Shown here: piece by piece, positions 1 through 7,329 of the stretch
How positions within the stretch are numbered: the stretch's first letter is position 1
Layout of the letters: each line of letters opens with the position of its first letter
Assembly (NCBI RefSeq): GCF_023824195.1
Contig: NZ_CP085443.1
Span: forward strand, 62,001 to 126,000
Direction of reading: 5' to 3'
Origin: Priestia megaterium
GTDB lineage: Bacteria; Bacillota; Bacilli; Bacillales; Bacillaceae_H
Length of the DNA stretch: 64,000 nucleotides
Position numbers and translations under genes: made by a program
The notes under the pieces: model-generated
Database searches by the model: none
Seen by the model: only the letters and a program-made list of their open reading frames with translations
What the model was told of the DNA's origin: nothing

Positions 1-47
1 CGTTTTTTGTCACTTCGAATTTTTCTTTTCTTCTCTTCTACTCTCAC
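1..47 (-). CDS. 5' end of an unidentified gene running off the left edge
   Basis: An open frame starts at a GTG and stays open to the window edge. An AGGAGT ribosome-binding site sits 6 nt upstream. The 15 visible codons are very rich in Lys, Arg and Glu. An ATG slightly upstream is followed at once by TGA, so the GTG is the only sensible start. Too short to assign a function. Confidence 0.35.
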   Translation of the reverse strand, partial: MRVEEKKRKIRSDKK

Positions 48-199
48 ATAATCACTCCTAAAATCTAAAATTATCTCTAGGACAATGACTTTTTGTACAT
101 ACCTAAAACATGTATATGGCAGGGGAGGGAGGAGCATGTATATTTTTTTGAGATATTGGAAAAAACTTATAATACTAGATCATGAGAGGAGTCTTTTGT

Positions 200-307
200 A
201 TGAAAGTGACGAAAGAAGAAGCACAAGAAATCGCAAAAAAAATAAAAGAAAACTCCAATAAGTACGGATTGCCAGTGAAAAAAAAGAAAAATGATAGCGC
301 AACTTAA
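200..307 (+). CDS. Small basic hypothetical protein (35 aa)
   Basis: The frame starts at ATG with a GAGAGGAG ribosome-binding site about 10 nt upstream. A TATAAT hexamer lies some 25 nt before the start, but no good -35 box pairs with it. The product is short, very Lys-rich and has no Cys or membrane segment. It does not match a family I recognise; a small sporulation or plasmid protein is possible. It stands alone ahead of a non-coding stretch. Confidence 0.4.
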   Translation: MKVTKEEAQEIAKKIKENSNKYGLPVKKKKNDSAT

Positions 308-846
308 AACAGGATATATAAGAAAAATTCTTCAATTTAATAAAAAATAGAAGACTTATATTTTTCTACTATAGTACGCAATAACGTTTATTACACAGCG
401 TAATGGAGATACAATAAATGTAGGGTAAATCTTATAAAAAGAAATGACAATAAATGACCTCTTTGATATTACAAACGCCATAACTTCAAATTAGATGTGG
501 TGATAGGAAGAAGCTAAAAAAGGGACTTCCTGATAAAATTAATTTATCAGGAAGTCCCCTTTTTTTAGCTATGATTTCCATTTTTGTTATTAGTATACCA
601 TGACTGTACCGACTCCTTCTATTTAACACTTTAGGAGGAATTGATTATTAATATGGTATTTGTCACACCTAATGATTAATGTTCTTGAGACACAGAAGTA
701 TGGAGAGATATTTAGAATTAATAAAAGTACTTGGCCTAATTGCTATTGTCAATAAATAAAATTCTCGTTACCATTGTTCTTTTTTAGCTCGAGCACGCCC
801 TTTGTACATATGGGAATACATTAGAAATCAATAAACGACGGAAAGC
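308..846. other. Non-coding stretch
   Basis: No credible gene is seen. The stretch holds the long terminator at 512-570 and, near 630, a good AGGAGG-type ribosome-binding site followed only by an 8-codon frame, probably a gene relic. Confidence 0.5.
512..570. terminator. Long, nearly symmetric terminator hairpin
   Basis: The two arms (AGCTAAAAAAGGGACTTCC and its complement) are almost perfectly paired over some 25 bp, with a run of A on one side and T on the other. It could stop transcription in both directions. Confidence 0.8.
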
Positions 847-878
847 AAAAAAGCTACTAGTATGCCTAGTAGCTTTTT
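847..878 (-). terminator. Terminator of the partition operon
   Basis: Stem AAAAAGCTACTAG pairs with CTAGTAGCTTTTT, immediately after the stop codon of the minus-strand partition adaptor gene. Confidence 0.8.
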
Positions 879-880
879 AA

Positions 881-1255
881 TTAAAAATCGCTATATTCCT
901 CTAAATCATCATCATCTAGCGAGCCAGATACCTGTTCTAAATCTGCAATCTTACCTTCTTTGAAGGCTGGACTTTCTGAAAGCTTTTCTTCTACATCCTC
1001 TTGTTTGCCCACAAATCCGTTGGACTGGGCTAATTGCTTTATCTCCCGTAGTTGGGAATTGATATGCTCGAGAATTTCTTCTGTTCTGTGTCCTAATTCT
1101 ACCTGGTCGGTAGATGAACGATGAAGGTCACGAACAATTAAAGATGAAATATAGTCCCCTAATTTTCGAGACTTCGCATATTTTGCAAGTATATCATAGA
1201 CTTCATCACTCAACTGGTTGGTTTTAATCGTAAAGGCGTTTTGACGCTCTGACAT
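881..1255 (-). CDS. ParR/Alp7R-like plasmid partition adaptor (124 aa)
   Basis: Small acidic-tailed protein encoded directly downstream of the actin-like gene, the usual place of the DNA-binding adaptor in type II partition systems. The N-terminal half is the likely DNA-binding part; the last 20 residues are rich in Asp and Glu, as expected for a filament-contacting tail. I start it at the ATG preceded by AGGTGAT rather than the GTG three codons upstream. The gene pair is followed by a terminator. The assignment rests mainly on position, size and charge pattern, since ParR proteins diverge strongly; an unrelated regulator is possible. Confidence 0.6.
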   Translation of the reverse strand: MSERQNAFTIKTNQLSDEVYDILAKYAKSRKLGDYISSLIVRDLHRSSTDQVELGHRTEEILEHINSQLREIKQLAQSNGFVGKQEDVEEKLSESPAFKEGKIADLEQVSGSLDDDDLEEYSDF

Positions 1256-1272
1256 GGTTATCACCTACGCTG

Positions 1273-2454
1273 TTAGGATTTAACGGCTTTCTTCTCAGCT
1301 TGTTTCTTTTGAAGGTAACCGATGCTTCGGATTTCTAAGCCAAATAAGTTCAAGTGACGGCTATCTTCTGGTACTTTATGATATCGCTCCGTACGTTCTT
1401 CGCCAATCTTTTCACTCATGCTAGTCATAATAGCTACTTCTAGTGTCGGAGCAACACCACCACTATATACGTATTTACGAATTTTATTTGCCGGTGGTGG
1501 GGCCACATCATTTAACTTCGCTAGTAAAATTTCCACATAGTCTTTCAAAGAAGATGTAATTTGAGCTGTTAAATCAATAGCTGCGCCTGTGTTTTCATTT
1601 TTCAACTCGAATTTTTGTTTACTGTAGTTATCTAAAATAAACTGATCAAAAGCACGCAAATCCGTAAACAACTCTGGGAATTTCTCTTTGCGTAACTTAT
1701 CAATATGAGCTAAATAGGGGATGCCTTCAATACTTTGGAATGATTCACGGCTGTTCGCAGCTTTTAATCCTTCTGGTAAAATCACGACATCGATTGATCC
1801 TCCACCGATATCTACCATTACGGTTTCACATTCCACATATTCATTGGCATCTTCACGGTCTTGAAGTGTTAGGTCTTTCTTCAACGCAAAGCGAGCAATT
1901 TCACCTTCTTTTAGGCAAGCACTTTCTTCCACAACTACCTTTAATTCTTTTTCAAACCCTGGAGTATGAATACGGAAAGTATGGTCACCTAGGAAGCGAT
2001 TGGCCATGGCTTTTTGCGCTTCCCCAAAGGTACTTTCTTTCTTTAGTAACCAGATTGGTAACATCGTAGAGAAATAGTCAATTGCAATATTATTATCTTT
2101 TTGATCTTTTGCATGTAATGCATGATAGTATGCAATGGCAGCTAAAAATGTCACATAAGGAATGTGGCTTGTAATTTTGTTATGTAAACGATTGATGTGA
2201 TTGTTTGCAAGTTGTTGGCTTGCTGCGATATCTCCTACTAAGAAATAACGTTCTTTCTCTTCGTCACCGATTGTCGTAGATAGTAAGATACGCTTCTTAA
2301 ATTCTTCTGGTGCTGTCACAGCATCTGTAAAGAATGAATCAGCAGCTTCTTTTTGGAGTTCTACAACGTTGGTTGGAAAGTCAAATAGGTACCCATCCAT
2401 AATATTCATATCGACGGAGTTTCCACAGTCTTTATTAAAACGTGAAATTTTCAT
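1273..2454 (-). CDS. ParM/Alp7A-like actin ATPase for plasmid segregation (393 aa)
   Basis: Bacterial actin-like protein expected to polymerise with ATP and push plasmid copies apart. Visible marks are the phosphate-binding VDIGGGSIDV around residue 217, a second glycine-rich turn (YSGGVAP) near residue 335 typical of the adenosine site, and a length close to ParM/Alp7A proteins. The ATG I chose has a GAGGTG site 7-8 nt upstream; the longer frame adds five residues without a better site. The adaptor gene follows after 17 nt, and the repeat cluster upstream is a plausible centromere. The gene is good evidence that the window is plasmid-borne. Subfamily (ParM, AlfA or Alp7A) cannot be settled by eye. 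Confidence 0.75.
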   Translation of the reverse strand: MKISRFNKDCGNSVDMNIMDGYLFDFPTNVVELQKEAADSFFTDAVTAPEEFKKRILLSTTIGDEEKERYFLVGDIAASQQLANNHINRLHNKITSHIPYVTFLAAIAYYHALHAKDQKDNNIAIDYFSTMLPIWLLKKESTFGEAQKAMANRFLGDHTFRIHTPGFEKELKVVVEESACLKEGEIARFALKKDLTLQDREDANEYVECETVMVDIGGGSIDVVILPEGLKAANSRESFQSIEGIPYLAHIDKLRKEKFPELFTDLRAFDQFILDNYSKQKFELKNENTGAAIDLTAQITSSLKDYVEILLAKLNDVAPPPANKIRKYVYSGGVAPTLEVAIMTSMSEKIGEERTERYHKVPEDSRHLNLFGLEIRSIGYLQKKQAEKKAVKS

Positions 2455-2474
2455 CTCTATACACCTCATTTTTT

Positions 2475-2600
2475 AAGTTGAACTTTTGTTGAACTTATTA
2501 TACAAGAAAAAAGACAACTTTTCAATCCTTTAGTTCAACTTATTTATCATCAAAAACTTACATAAATCAACAATGAATTTCATCTAGTTGAACTTATTTT
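2475..2600. repeat. Iteron cluster upstream of parM, candidate centromere (parC)
   Basis: The near-palindromic motif AGTTGAACTT occurs at 2476-2485, 2488-2497 (one base changed) and 2586-2595, and in opposite orientation at 2532-2541. Three copies share the extension TTATTT. The cluster lies between the actin start codon and the next gene, where type II partition systems carry parC and where ParR also represses the promoter. Confidence 0.55.
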
Positions 2601-2818
2601 AGGTTCGGAAAACAGTGTCAAGAAAGTGGTTTTTTGAGAATAAGAAGGTCATAATTAGATTATAATGAGAGAGAATGCATAAGAAAAATAAGACCCTTAA
2701 TATAAAACAAATAGATAGTTTCTATAGGTTAAAAAGGAAAATGAAAGAACGCACAGAACCTATTCTTATCTAGAAAAATAAAATTTGCTACAATAGAGCT
2801 AACCGAGGGAGTGATTTT

Positions 2819-3226
2819 ATGGATCGTCAGATAGCTCAGTCCATTACTGAATTTTTACATACTCATATACAACCTTCCTTTATCATTGTGTTTGGATCTT
2901 TTGCAAAAGGAACTATCCATCAAGAAAGTGATATTGATATTGCTTTTTATGTGAAGGATAAAAAATTAGATAAATATGAGATCTTCATGCTTGCGCAAGA
3001 GTTAGCTGGCTTGTTAAAGAGAGAAGTCGATTTAGTTAACATTGCGGAAGCTTCGACCGTTTTTCAGGCTCAAATTTATACGACTGGCACTGTTATTTAT
3101 TCAGATGATGACACACTGCGTATGAATGAACAAATGAAGGCATTAAAGATGTATGCGAAATTAAATGAGGAACGAAAAGATGTGCTACGAAAAGTAGAAG
3201 AGAGTGGGAGTATTTATGAGAAATGA
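2819..3226 (+). CDS. mntA: MntA-like antitoxin nucleotidyltransferase (135 aa)
   Basis: Minimal nucleotidyltransferase of the HEPN/MNT toxin-antitoxin class. The signature GSFAKG at residues 26-31 followed by SDIDIA, with acidic residues D38 and D40, forms the metal-binding active site. Known relatives transfer AMP to a tyrosine of the HEPN toxin and silence it. A GAGGGAGTG site precedes the ATG. The toxin gene overlaps its 3' end, so translation is probably coupled. Nothing looks damaged. Confidence 0.8.
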   Translation: MDRQIAQSITEFLHTHIQPSFIIVFGSFAKGTIHQESDIDIAFYVKDKKLDKYEIFMLAQELAGLLKREVDLVNIAEASTVFQAQIYTTGTVIYSDDDTLRMNEQMKALKMYAKLNEERKDVLRKVEESGSIYEK

Positions 3227-3620
3227 TGTCATTTTAAATAAAATAAGTGTGATTGAAAGGTGTAATAAACGTATTTTGGATGTATACCAACAAAATCCAC
3301 AAAACTTGCTGGATTATACCAAACAGGATTCCATCATCTTAAACATACAACGTGCGTGTGAAGCGTGTATCGATTTAGCGATGCACATTGTAGCTGAAGA
3401 ACGATTAGGTCTTCCTCAAACGAGTAGAGAAGCTTTTGATATGTTGGAGTCACAATCTATCATTACAAGTGAGATTGCGTATAGAATGAAAGCCATGGTA
3501 GGGTTTCGAAACATTGCTGTTCACGATTATCAAGCGATCAATCAAGATATTCTGCAGCAAATCTTAGATAAGCATCTGAATGATTTTACTACGTATACCA
3601 AGCAGATTCTTGATTATTAA
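3216..3620 (+). CDS. hepT: HepT-like HEPN toxin, putative RNase (134 aa)
   Basis: Partner of the upstream nucleotidyltransferase. The RNIAVHDY segment (R98, H103, Y105) fits the R-x4-H-x-Y motif: Arg and His form the HEPN RNase site and the Tyr is the residue adenylylated by MntA in studied systems. I use the ATG inside the end of the antitoxin gene, an 11-nt overlap, rather than a GTG four codons earlier; coupled translation explains the modest ribosome site. The protein is all-helical in appearance and of normal family length. Two terminators follow. Confidence 0.8.
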   Translation: MRNDVILNKISVIERCNKRILDVYQQNPQNLLDYTKQDSIILNIQRACEACIDLAMHIVAEERLGLPQTSREAFDMLESQSIITSEIAYRMKAMVGFRNIAVHDYQAINQDILQQILDKHLNDFTTYTKQILDY

Positions 3621-3640
3621 TTAAGAGGATTATTTTATTT

Positions 3641-3676
3641 AAAAAGGACAAACAAGTCATAACGTTTGTCCTTTTT
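3641..3676 (+). terminator. Terminator after mntA-hepT
   Basis: Stem AAAAAGGACAAAC / GTTTGTCCTTTTT with a T-run, 20 nt after the hepT stop. Confidence 0.85.
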
Positions 3677-3738
3677 GGTGTTTTGCAGATATTTATTCAA
3701 TTTTTAACTTTAAAATTGAATATCTCTATGTTAAATAC

Positions 3739-3772
3739 AAGAAAAGTCCTCATAACTCGAGGACTTTTCTTG
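3739..3772. terminator. Second terminator-like hairpin
   Basis: Stem CAAGAAAAGTCCT / AGGACTTTTCTTG, 9-nt loop. A- and T-rich flanks would allow use in either direction. Confidence 0.6.
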
Positions 3773-3979
3773 ACTATGAAATAAGAAATGGAATTTTTAT
3801 TCGCATCTACAAGACGTATTGTAACACGTATTAGGTATAAAAAATGAACTATTCAAACCCTAAAAAAGGTATTCTGAGCTTTTAATTGGGTTTTATAGGA
3901 AAAATATTGTTATAAAGTAAAAAATATAGTTATTGTTAAATAAAAACGTAACAATTTAGAGAAATAGATGATTAGGTAA

Positions 3980-4162
3980 TTGCAAATATATAGATACAAC
4001 AATACTTTAATAAAAGCTTTACTTGTAGATATAGAGGCAGGAAGAGAACTTATGATTCAAGTTGGTTTAGAGGAAGGATTCACCAGTAAGAATACCATTG
4101 TAATCAGGCAATTCATTGATCAATTGCTAAACCAATTAGAAGAGGTCTCTGCGACTGATTAG
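3980..4162 (+). CDS. Spo0E-like aspartyl phosphatase family protein (60 aa)
   Basis: Short two-helix protein resembling the Spo0E family, which dephosphorylates Spo0A-P and delays sporulation. The pattern of a first helix (IEAGRELM), a turn with Gly-Phe, then a second helix ending in FIDQLLNQLEE matches the family layout. The usual SQELD core appears only as RQFID, so phosphatase activity is uncertain. The start is a TTG with a weak ribosome site, making the exact N-terminus doubtful. It stands alone, followed by a clear terminator. Confidence 0.55.
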   Translation: MQIYRYNNTLIKALLVDIEAGRELMIQVGLEEGFTSKNTIVIRQFIDQLLNQLEEVSATD

Positions 4163-4188
4163 TTCTTATTTTTTATGGGAAAAGTAAA

Positions 4189-4224
4189 AGAAACCTCGAT
4201 ATTAGCGATCGAGGTTTCTTTTTG
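4189..4224 (+). terminator. Terminator after the Spo0E-like gene
   Basis: Stem AGAAACCTCGAT / ATCGAGGTTTCT followed by T5. Confidence 0.85.
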
Positions 4225-5012
4225 TAAGGGTTTATTCATACGTATCCGAGTATGAAATACAACTATATCATAACATATTTTTCAATATAAATACTACTTT
4301 TGGTGTGATCTAACATATGAATAAAAGGTACGCTTTTTATTCATCGATTTTTTGGTCGTCCTAATGAAAACCCTGGTGTATCAAGGATATATATAAAGCT
4401 GCATACAGTAGAATTTGACCCTACCTTAAACCTTTACTCTCGTAAGGGTTCTTTTTGGGGTGGTGTTCCTAAAAGAGTGATTACGGTAAATAAAACAGAA
4501 TATCATCTTTAATTTGAAAAAAGAAAGAGCTACTGGCATTGGGACTTCACCTCATTATTAATCCCTGTCTCAAAAACGGGGTGAAGTTCCCTCAACAGTA
4601 GGTTTTTCTGTTAAGCAATTAAGCTGTATAAGATGATGTCCCGTTGAATCTTGAGTAGTTTTCTTAAGTTGTAAAAATCTAACCGTAACGAACTTCACTT
4701 CTAAGTGGATGACTCAATATAATGGAACACGACTCCTTATAACTTCCATCTTTCAAAGAAATCCCTCTTAACAACAGTAAATCACGCAAATAAAAAAATT
4801 GTATGAGGGTTAGTAGCCAATGTTTTTTTATTGTTGAGTCCTTTTATCGTATATATTTTGCTTACTGTTCCCTTTTTATGAATACTGATAAAATCTGTTA
4901 AAGAGACCGTTACTATCATATAGCCTATCAGAGTGTGTGATAGAAAAAACCTTTATCCTTCTCTTTCTTTTGTCGTTACTTATTTCAAGTAAAGAATATT
5001 TTTTCGCTTATG
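4225..5012. other. Non-coding stretch before the stable-RNA unit
   Basis: No gene with a start and ribosome site is visible. It includes the nested hairpin described separately and A/T-rich sequence up to the stable-RNA promoter. Confidence 0.5.
4525..4610. repeat. Nested double hairpin, possible insertion into a terminator
   Basis: Outer arms GCTACTG / CAGTAGG with T5 look like the terminators common in this window. Between them lies a second, independent inverted repeat, GGGACTTCACC / GGGTGAAGTTCCC. The inner element may have inserted into the loop of the outer one. Confidence 0.45.
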
Positions 5013-5041
5013 TTGACTTCTGCGAAATTTTATTGTAGGAT
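5013..5041 (+). promoter_or_regulatory. SigA-type promoter of the SRP RNA-5S unit
   Basis: TTGACT, 17-nt spacer, TAGGAT. The block TTGACTTCTGCGAAATT recurs exactly in front of the tRNA array and, with two changes, before the recombinase gene. Confidence 0.65.
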
Positions 5042-5125
5042 AATCTATATCATCAATAAACACATTGAATACTTATCCTACGATGTACGTTATGCCCTAT
5101 TTGTTTTGAACCGTACTGTTTATTT

Positions 5126-5260
5126 GGGATTCCTACATTTGTTGACTGATGCCATGCCTGTCTTTGACACAGGATCGCTGGAACGTTAATATGCAGAAAC
5201 CCACCTGCGAGATCGCGGGTTCACAAAACAGATTGGGAGGACGACATAGGTGGGAATCCC
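5126..5260 (+). ncRNA. Unassigned structured RNA upstream of the SRP RNA
   Basis: Closed by GGGATTCC (5126-5133) pairing with GGAATCCC (5253-5260). Inside are a CCTGT/ACAGG hairpin and a longer arm in which CCCACCT (near 5200) pairs with AGGTGGG (near 5250). No reading frame is present. It lies in the transcript that continues into the SRP and 5S RNAs. It may be a separate small RNA, a 6S-like RNA or a processed leader of the SRP RNA; I could not match it confidently to a family. Confidence 0.5.
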
Positions 5261-5272
5261 TTAACTATACAT

Positions 5273-5541
5273 ACCGTGCTAGACGGGGAGATGGCGGTGC
5301 CCTGTAACCTGCAATCCGCCTTAGCAGGGTTTAATTCCTAACAGAGGTATGAGTCGGGTAAGGTCTGACTTGGATAAGTGGTGTTGACAACTAGGTCCTG
5401 CACAATAGAAACCTATGAACATGGTCAGGTCCGGAAGGAAGCAGCCATAAGTAGATTCTTCTGTGTGTTGCAGAACAACCCGGTCGAGCTAACTGTACAA
5501 GTAAAGCTTATTCGATCATGTCAATGACGGGTGCACGGTGT
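5273..5541 (+). ncRNA. scr: Bacillus-type SRP RNA (scRNA, about 270 nt)
   Basis: RNA scaffold of the signal recognition particle, which binds Ffh and directs membrane-protein synthesis. The Ffh-binding helix 8 is intact: GGTCAGGTCCGGAAGGAAGC around 5422, with its GGAA tetraloop and symmetric loop. The 5' part has the Alu-type fold of Bacillus scRNA (CCGTGCTAGACGGGGAG, CTGTAAC) and the 3' end closes with GGTGCACGGTG. Many positions differ from the B. subtilis sequence as I remember it, yet the conserved segments hold, so it may be functional. It is followed by 5S rRNA rather than the dnaX neighbourhood seen on Bacillus chromosomes. Confidence 0.85.
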
Positions 5542-5590
5542 TTTTACTTAGCAATTGTTATTTAGTGTTGAGAAAACTATCTTTAATATG

Positions 5591-5706
5591 TCTGGTGGCG
5601 ATAGCAGAGAGGTCACACCCGTTCTCATACCGAACACGGAAGTTAAGTTCTCTAGCGCCAATGGTAGTGGGGACTTTGTCCTTGTGAGAGTAGGACGTTG
5701 TCAGGC
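5591..5706 (+). rRNA. rrf: 5S ribosomal RNA, divergent copy
   Basis: Clear 5S sequence (GGCGATAGC, CACACCCGTTC, CATACCGAACACGGAAG) of normal length. Compared with the usual Bacillus 5S, changes come in pairs: AGAGAG faces TTCTCT where the common form has GAAGAG/CTCTTC, and the loop arm is GGAC/GTCC. The terminal helix relies on several G-U pairs. No 16S or 23S gene precedes it; the upstream neighbour is the SRP RNA about 50 nt away. Confidence 0.9.
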
Positions 5707-5714
5707 GGAAAAAC

Positions 5715-5745
5715 AGCACATCATTCAATGATATGCTTTTTTTTT
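5715..5745 (+). terminator. Terminator of the SRP-5S unit
   Basis: Stem AGCACATCATT / AATGATATGCT with one mismatch, then T9. Confidence 0.8.
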
Positions 5746-5765
5746 ATATATTAATTTCGTTTAAA

Positions 5766-5794
5766 TTGATTTCTACGAAATTAAATGTTATGTT
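5766..5794 (+). promoter_or_regulatory. Promoter of the recombinase gene, stable-RNA type
   Basis: TTGATT, 17 nt, TATGTT. The segment TTCTACGAAATT differs in one base from the TTCTGCGAAATT of the two stable-RNA promoters nearby. Confidence 0.5.
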
Positions 5795-5830
5795 TTACGT
5801 AATTCATTAGTCCGTGTAGGAGGATTTAGA

Positions 5831-6682
5831 GTGAAAAAAAATAGCCTAGAAGTTGTTCCGTTGATTGATGACTTTAGCCAATGGTTAGTAGAATCAGGCA
5901 AATCTGATAATACGATTAAAACTTATCGAGCAGTGCTAAACCAATTTCATGAATGGCTTCTAAGTGAAGGTAGAAGTTTAGATCGATTAACAAGAAATAA
6001 TGTCCAAACTTATATGGTTAACCTTGAATCTAATAATAAAAGTGCATCGACTATAGAAAAAGTTTTTGTAACAATTAGCGTTTTTGCACGCTTTCTTGAA
6101 AAACCAGAAATTGTTCAAAATATTGAACGTAAACGAAAAGAGAAAAATAACGAGGTTGTACCAGAGTCATTAGAAGCAAGTGAGCTTGACCGTCTTTTAT
6201 CTGAAGTAAAGCAACAGGGAAACCTTCGTGATATTGCTATTGTATATACTTTATTACATACAGGGGTTCGAGTATCAGAGATTTGTGCTTTGAATCATAA
6301 AGACGTAGAGATTAACAAATCTGACGTTTTTTTAATTATCCGTAATGCTAAAGGGTCTAAAAAGCGATTTGTTCCTCTTTCTACAGAAGCAAGGAATAGT
6401 TTAAAGAAATATATTGATTCACTTGATTCTAATCATGAAGCTTTATTTGTCTCTAATTTTGATAAAAGAATGTCTACACGTACGGTTCAGTACATGTTAA
6501 AAAAATATAATGTAAATCCTCATAAATTACGCCATACTTTCTGTCATGAGTTAGTTAAGAAAGGGATAGATATTGCAACAGTTGCCGAATTAGCAGGCCA
6601 TTCTGATGTGAATGTTACAAAACGATACCTAAAATCTTCTACAAGAGATTTAGAAAATGCGATTACTCAAACCTTTTTATAA
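5831..6682 (+). CDS. Tyrosine recombinase/integrase, XerC/D type (283 aa)
   Basis: Site-specific recombinase that cuts DNA through a phosphotyrosine. The N-terminal core-binding domain (about residues 10-92) is followed by a catalytic domain with the full set of residues: R147 in HTGVRVSE, K174, H231 and R234 in HKLRH, H257 in GHSDV and Y266. Length fits the Xer and plasmid resolvase class. GTG start with an AGGAGG site 7 nt upstream. It lies between the 5S gene and the tRNA array and has a promoter resembling theirs. It may resolve plasmid multimers or have helped move the RNA genes. No att site is obvious. Confidence 0.85.
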   Translation: MKKNSLEVVPLIDDFSQWLVESGKSDNTIKTYRAVLNQFHEWLLSEGRSLDRLTRNNVQTYMVNLESNNKSASTIEKVFVTISVFARFLEKPEIVQNIERKRKEKNNEVVPESLEASELDRLLSEVKQQGNLRDIAIVYTLLHTGVRVSEICALNHKDVEINKSDVFLIIRNAKGSKKRFVPLSTEARNSLKKYIDSLDSNHEALFVSNFDKRMSTRTVQYMLKKYNVNPHKLRHTFCHELVKKGIDIATVAELAGHSDVNVTKRYLKSSTRDLENAITQTFL

Positions 6683-6687
6683 AAAAA

Positions 6688-6729
6688 GCTCTGTAACAAG
6701 AATCATGATTCTTGTTACAGAGTTTTTTT
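6688..6729 (+). terminator. Terminator after the recombinase gene
   Basis: A 17-bp perfect stem (CTCTGTAACAAGAATCA and its complement) with T7. Confidence 0.9.
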
Positions 6730-6799
6730 CTTTATTTAGATGCATGTTCCTAATTAATAATTGCAAAATTAAGTATTAAAATAAAAAATTACATAGATG

Positions 6800-6828
6800 T
6801 TGACTTCTGCGAAATTATAAGGTAAAAT
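6800..6828 (+). promoter_or_regulatory. Promoter of the tRNA array
   Basis: TTGACT, 17 nt, TAAAAT. Shares TGTTGACTTCTGCGAAATT with the SRP-5S promoter. Confidence 0.7.
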
Positions 6829-6886
6829 AATTTTTGTTGGTAGCGAAACAGATATCAATTATTTAATTACTAGTCCATGTTTCATA

Positions 6887-6935
6887 TGAAGGGGTAGCAT
6901 ACGGATAAACGCGACTGATTGTAAATCCTCCTCAT
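6887..6935 (+). pseudogene. Truncated tRNA-Tyr(GUA) remnant
   Basis: The 5' half of tRNA-Tyr is recognisable (GGGGTAGC, TAAACGCG, ACTGATTGTAAATC with anticodon GTA), but the variable arm, T arm and 3' acceptor strand are missing. The intact tRNA-Cys begins 8 nt further on. Confidence 0.6.
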
Positions 6936-6942
6936 ACTTATT

Positions 6943-7016
6943 GGTGGCATGGCCAAGTGGTAAGGTCAAGGTCTGCAAAACCTTCATCACCGGTTCAAAT
7001 CCGGTTGCCGTCTCCA
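6943..7016 (+). tRNA. tRNA-Cys(GCA)
   Basis: Anticodon GCA in a CTGCAAA loop, T arm CCGGTTCAAATCCGG, encoded CCA. The acceptor stem pairs with two G-U pairs. Confidence 0.9.
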
Positions 7017-7039
7017 CATTTTAATAGAGAACTTAGAAA

Positions 7040-7116
7040 GGACCTTTAGCTCAGCTGGTTAGAGCAGATGGCTCATAACCGTCCGGTCGTAGGTTCGAGT
7101 CCTACAAGGTCCACCA
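7040..7116 (+). tRNA. tRNA-Met(CAU), elongator
   Basis: Acceptor GGACCTT/AAGGTCC, anticodon loop CTCATAA, encoded CCA. Nearly the same as the Bacillus elongator tRNA-Met. Confidence 0.9.
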
Positions 7117-7131
7117 TTGAACCTGAAATAT

Positions 7132-7224
7132 GGAGGAATACCCAAGTCTGGCTGAAGGGATCGGTCTTGAAAACCGACAGGGGTGTCAAAGCCCGCGGGG
7201 GTTCGAATCCCTCTTCCTCTTCCA
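7132..7224 (+). tRNA. tRNA-Ser(UGA)
   Basis: Long variable arm, anticodon TGA in CTTGAAA, T arm GGGGGTTCGAATCCC, encoded CCA. Confidence 0.9.
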
Positions 7225-7242
7225 TTATATCTTTATTATTAT

Positions 7243-7319
<77 letters not shown>

Positions 7320-7329
7320 TTTTTCACAT

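Noticed and set aside
629..680. Strong AGGAGG-type site followed by ATG
   Set aside because: The frame stops after 8 codons; kept only as a possible relic.
1740..2069. 109-codon plus-strand frame within the parM-like gene
   Set aside because: It is antisense to a clear actin-like gene, has no ribosome site, and its His/Leu-rich composition is typical of a shadow frame.
5126..5260. Calling the leader RNA a 6S RNA
   Set aside because: Length of the closed structure and lack of the large central bubble do not clearly fit; left as unassigned.
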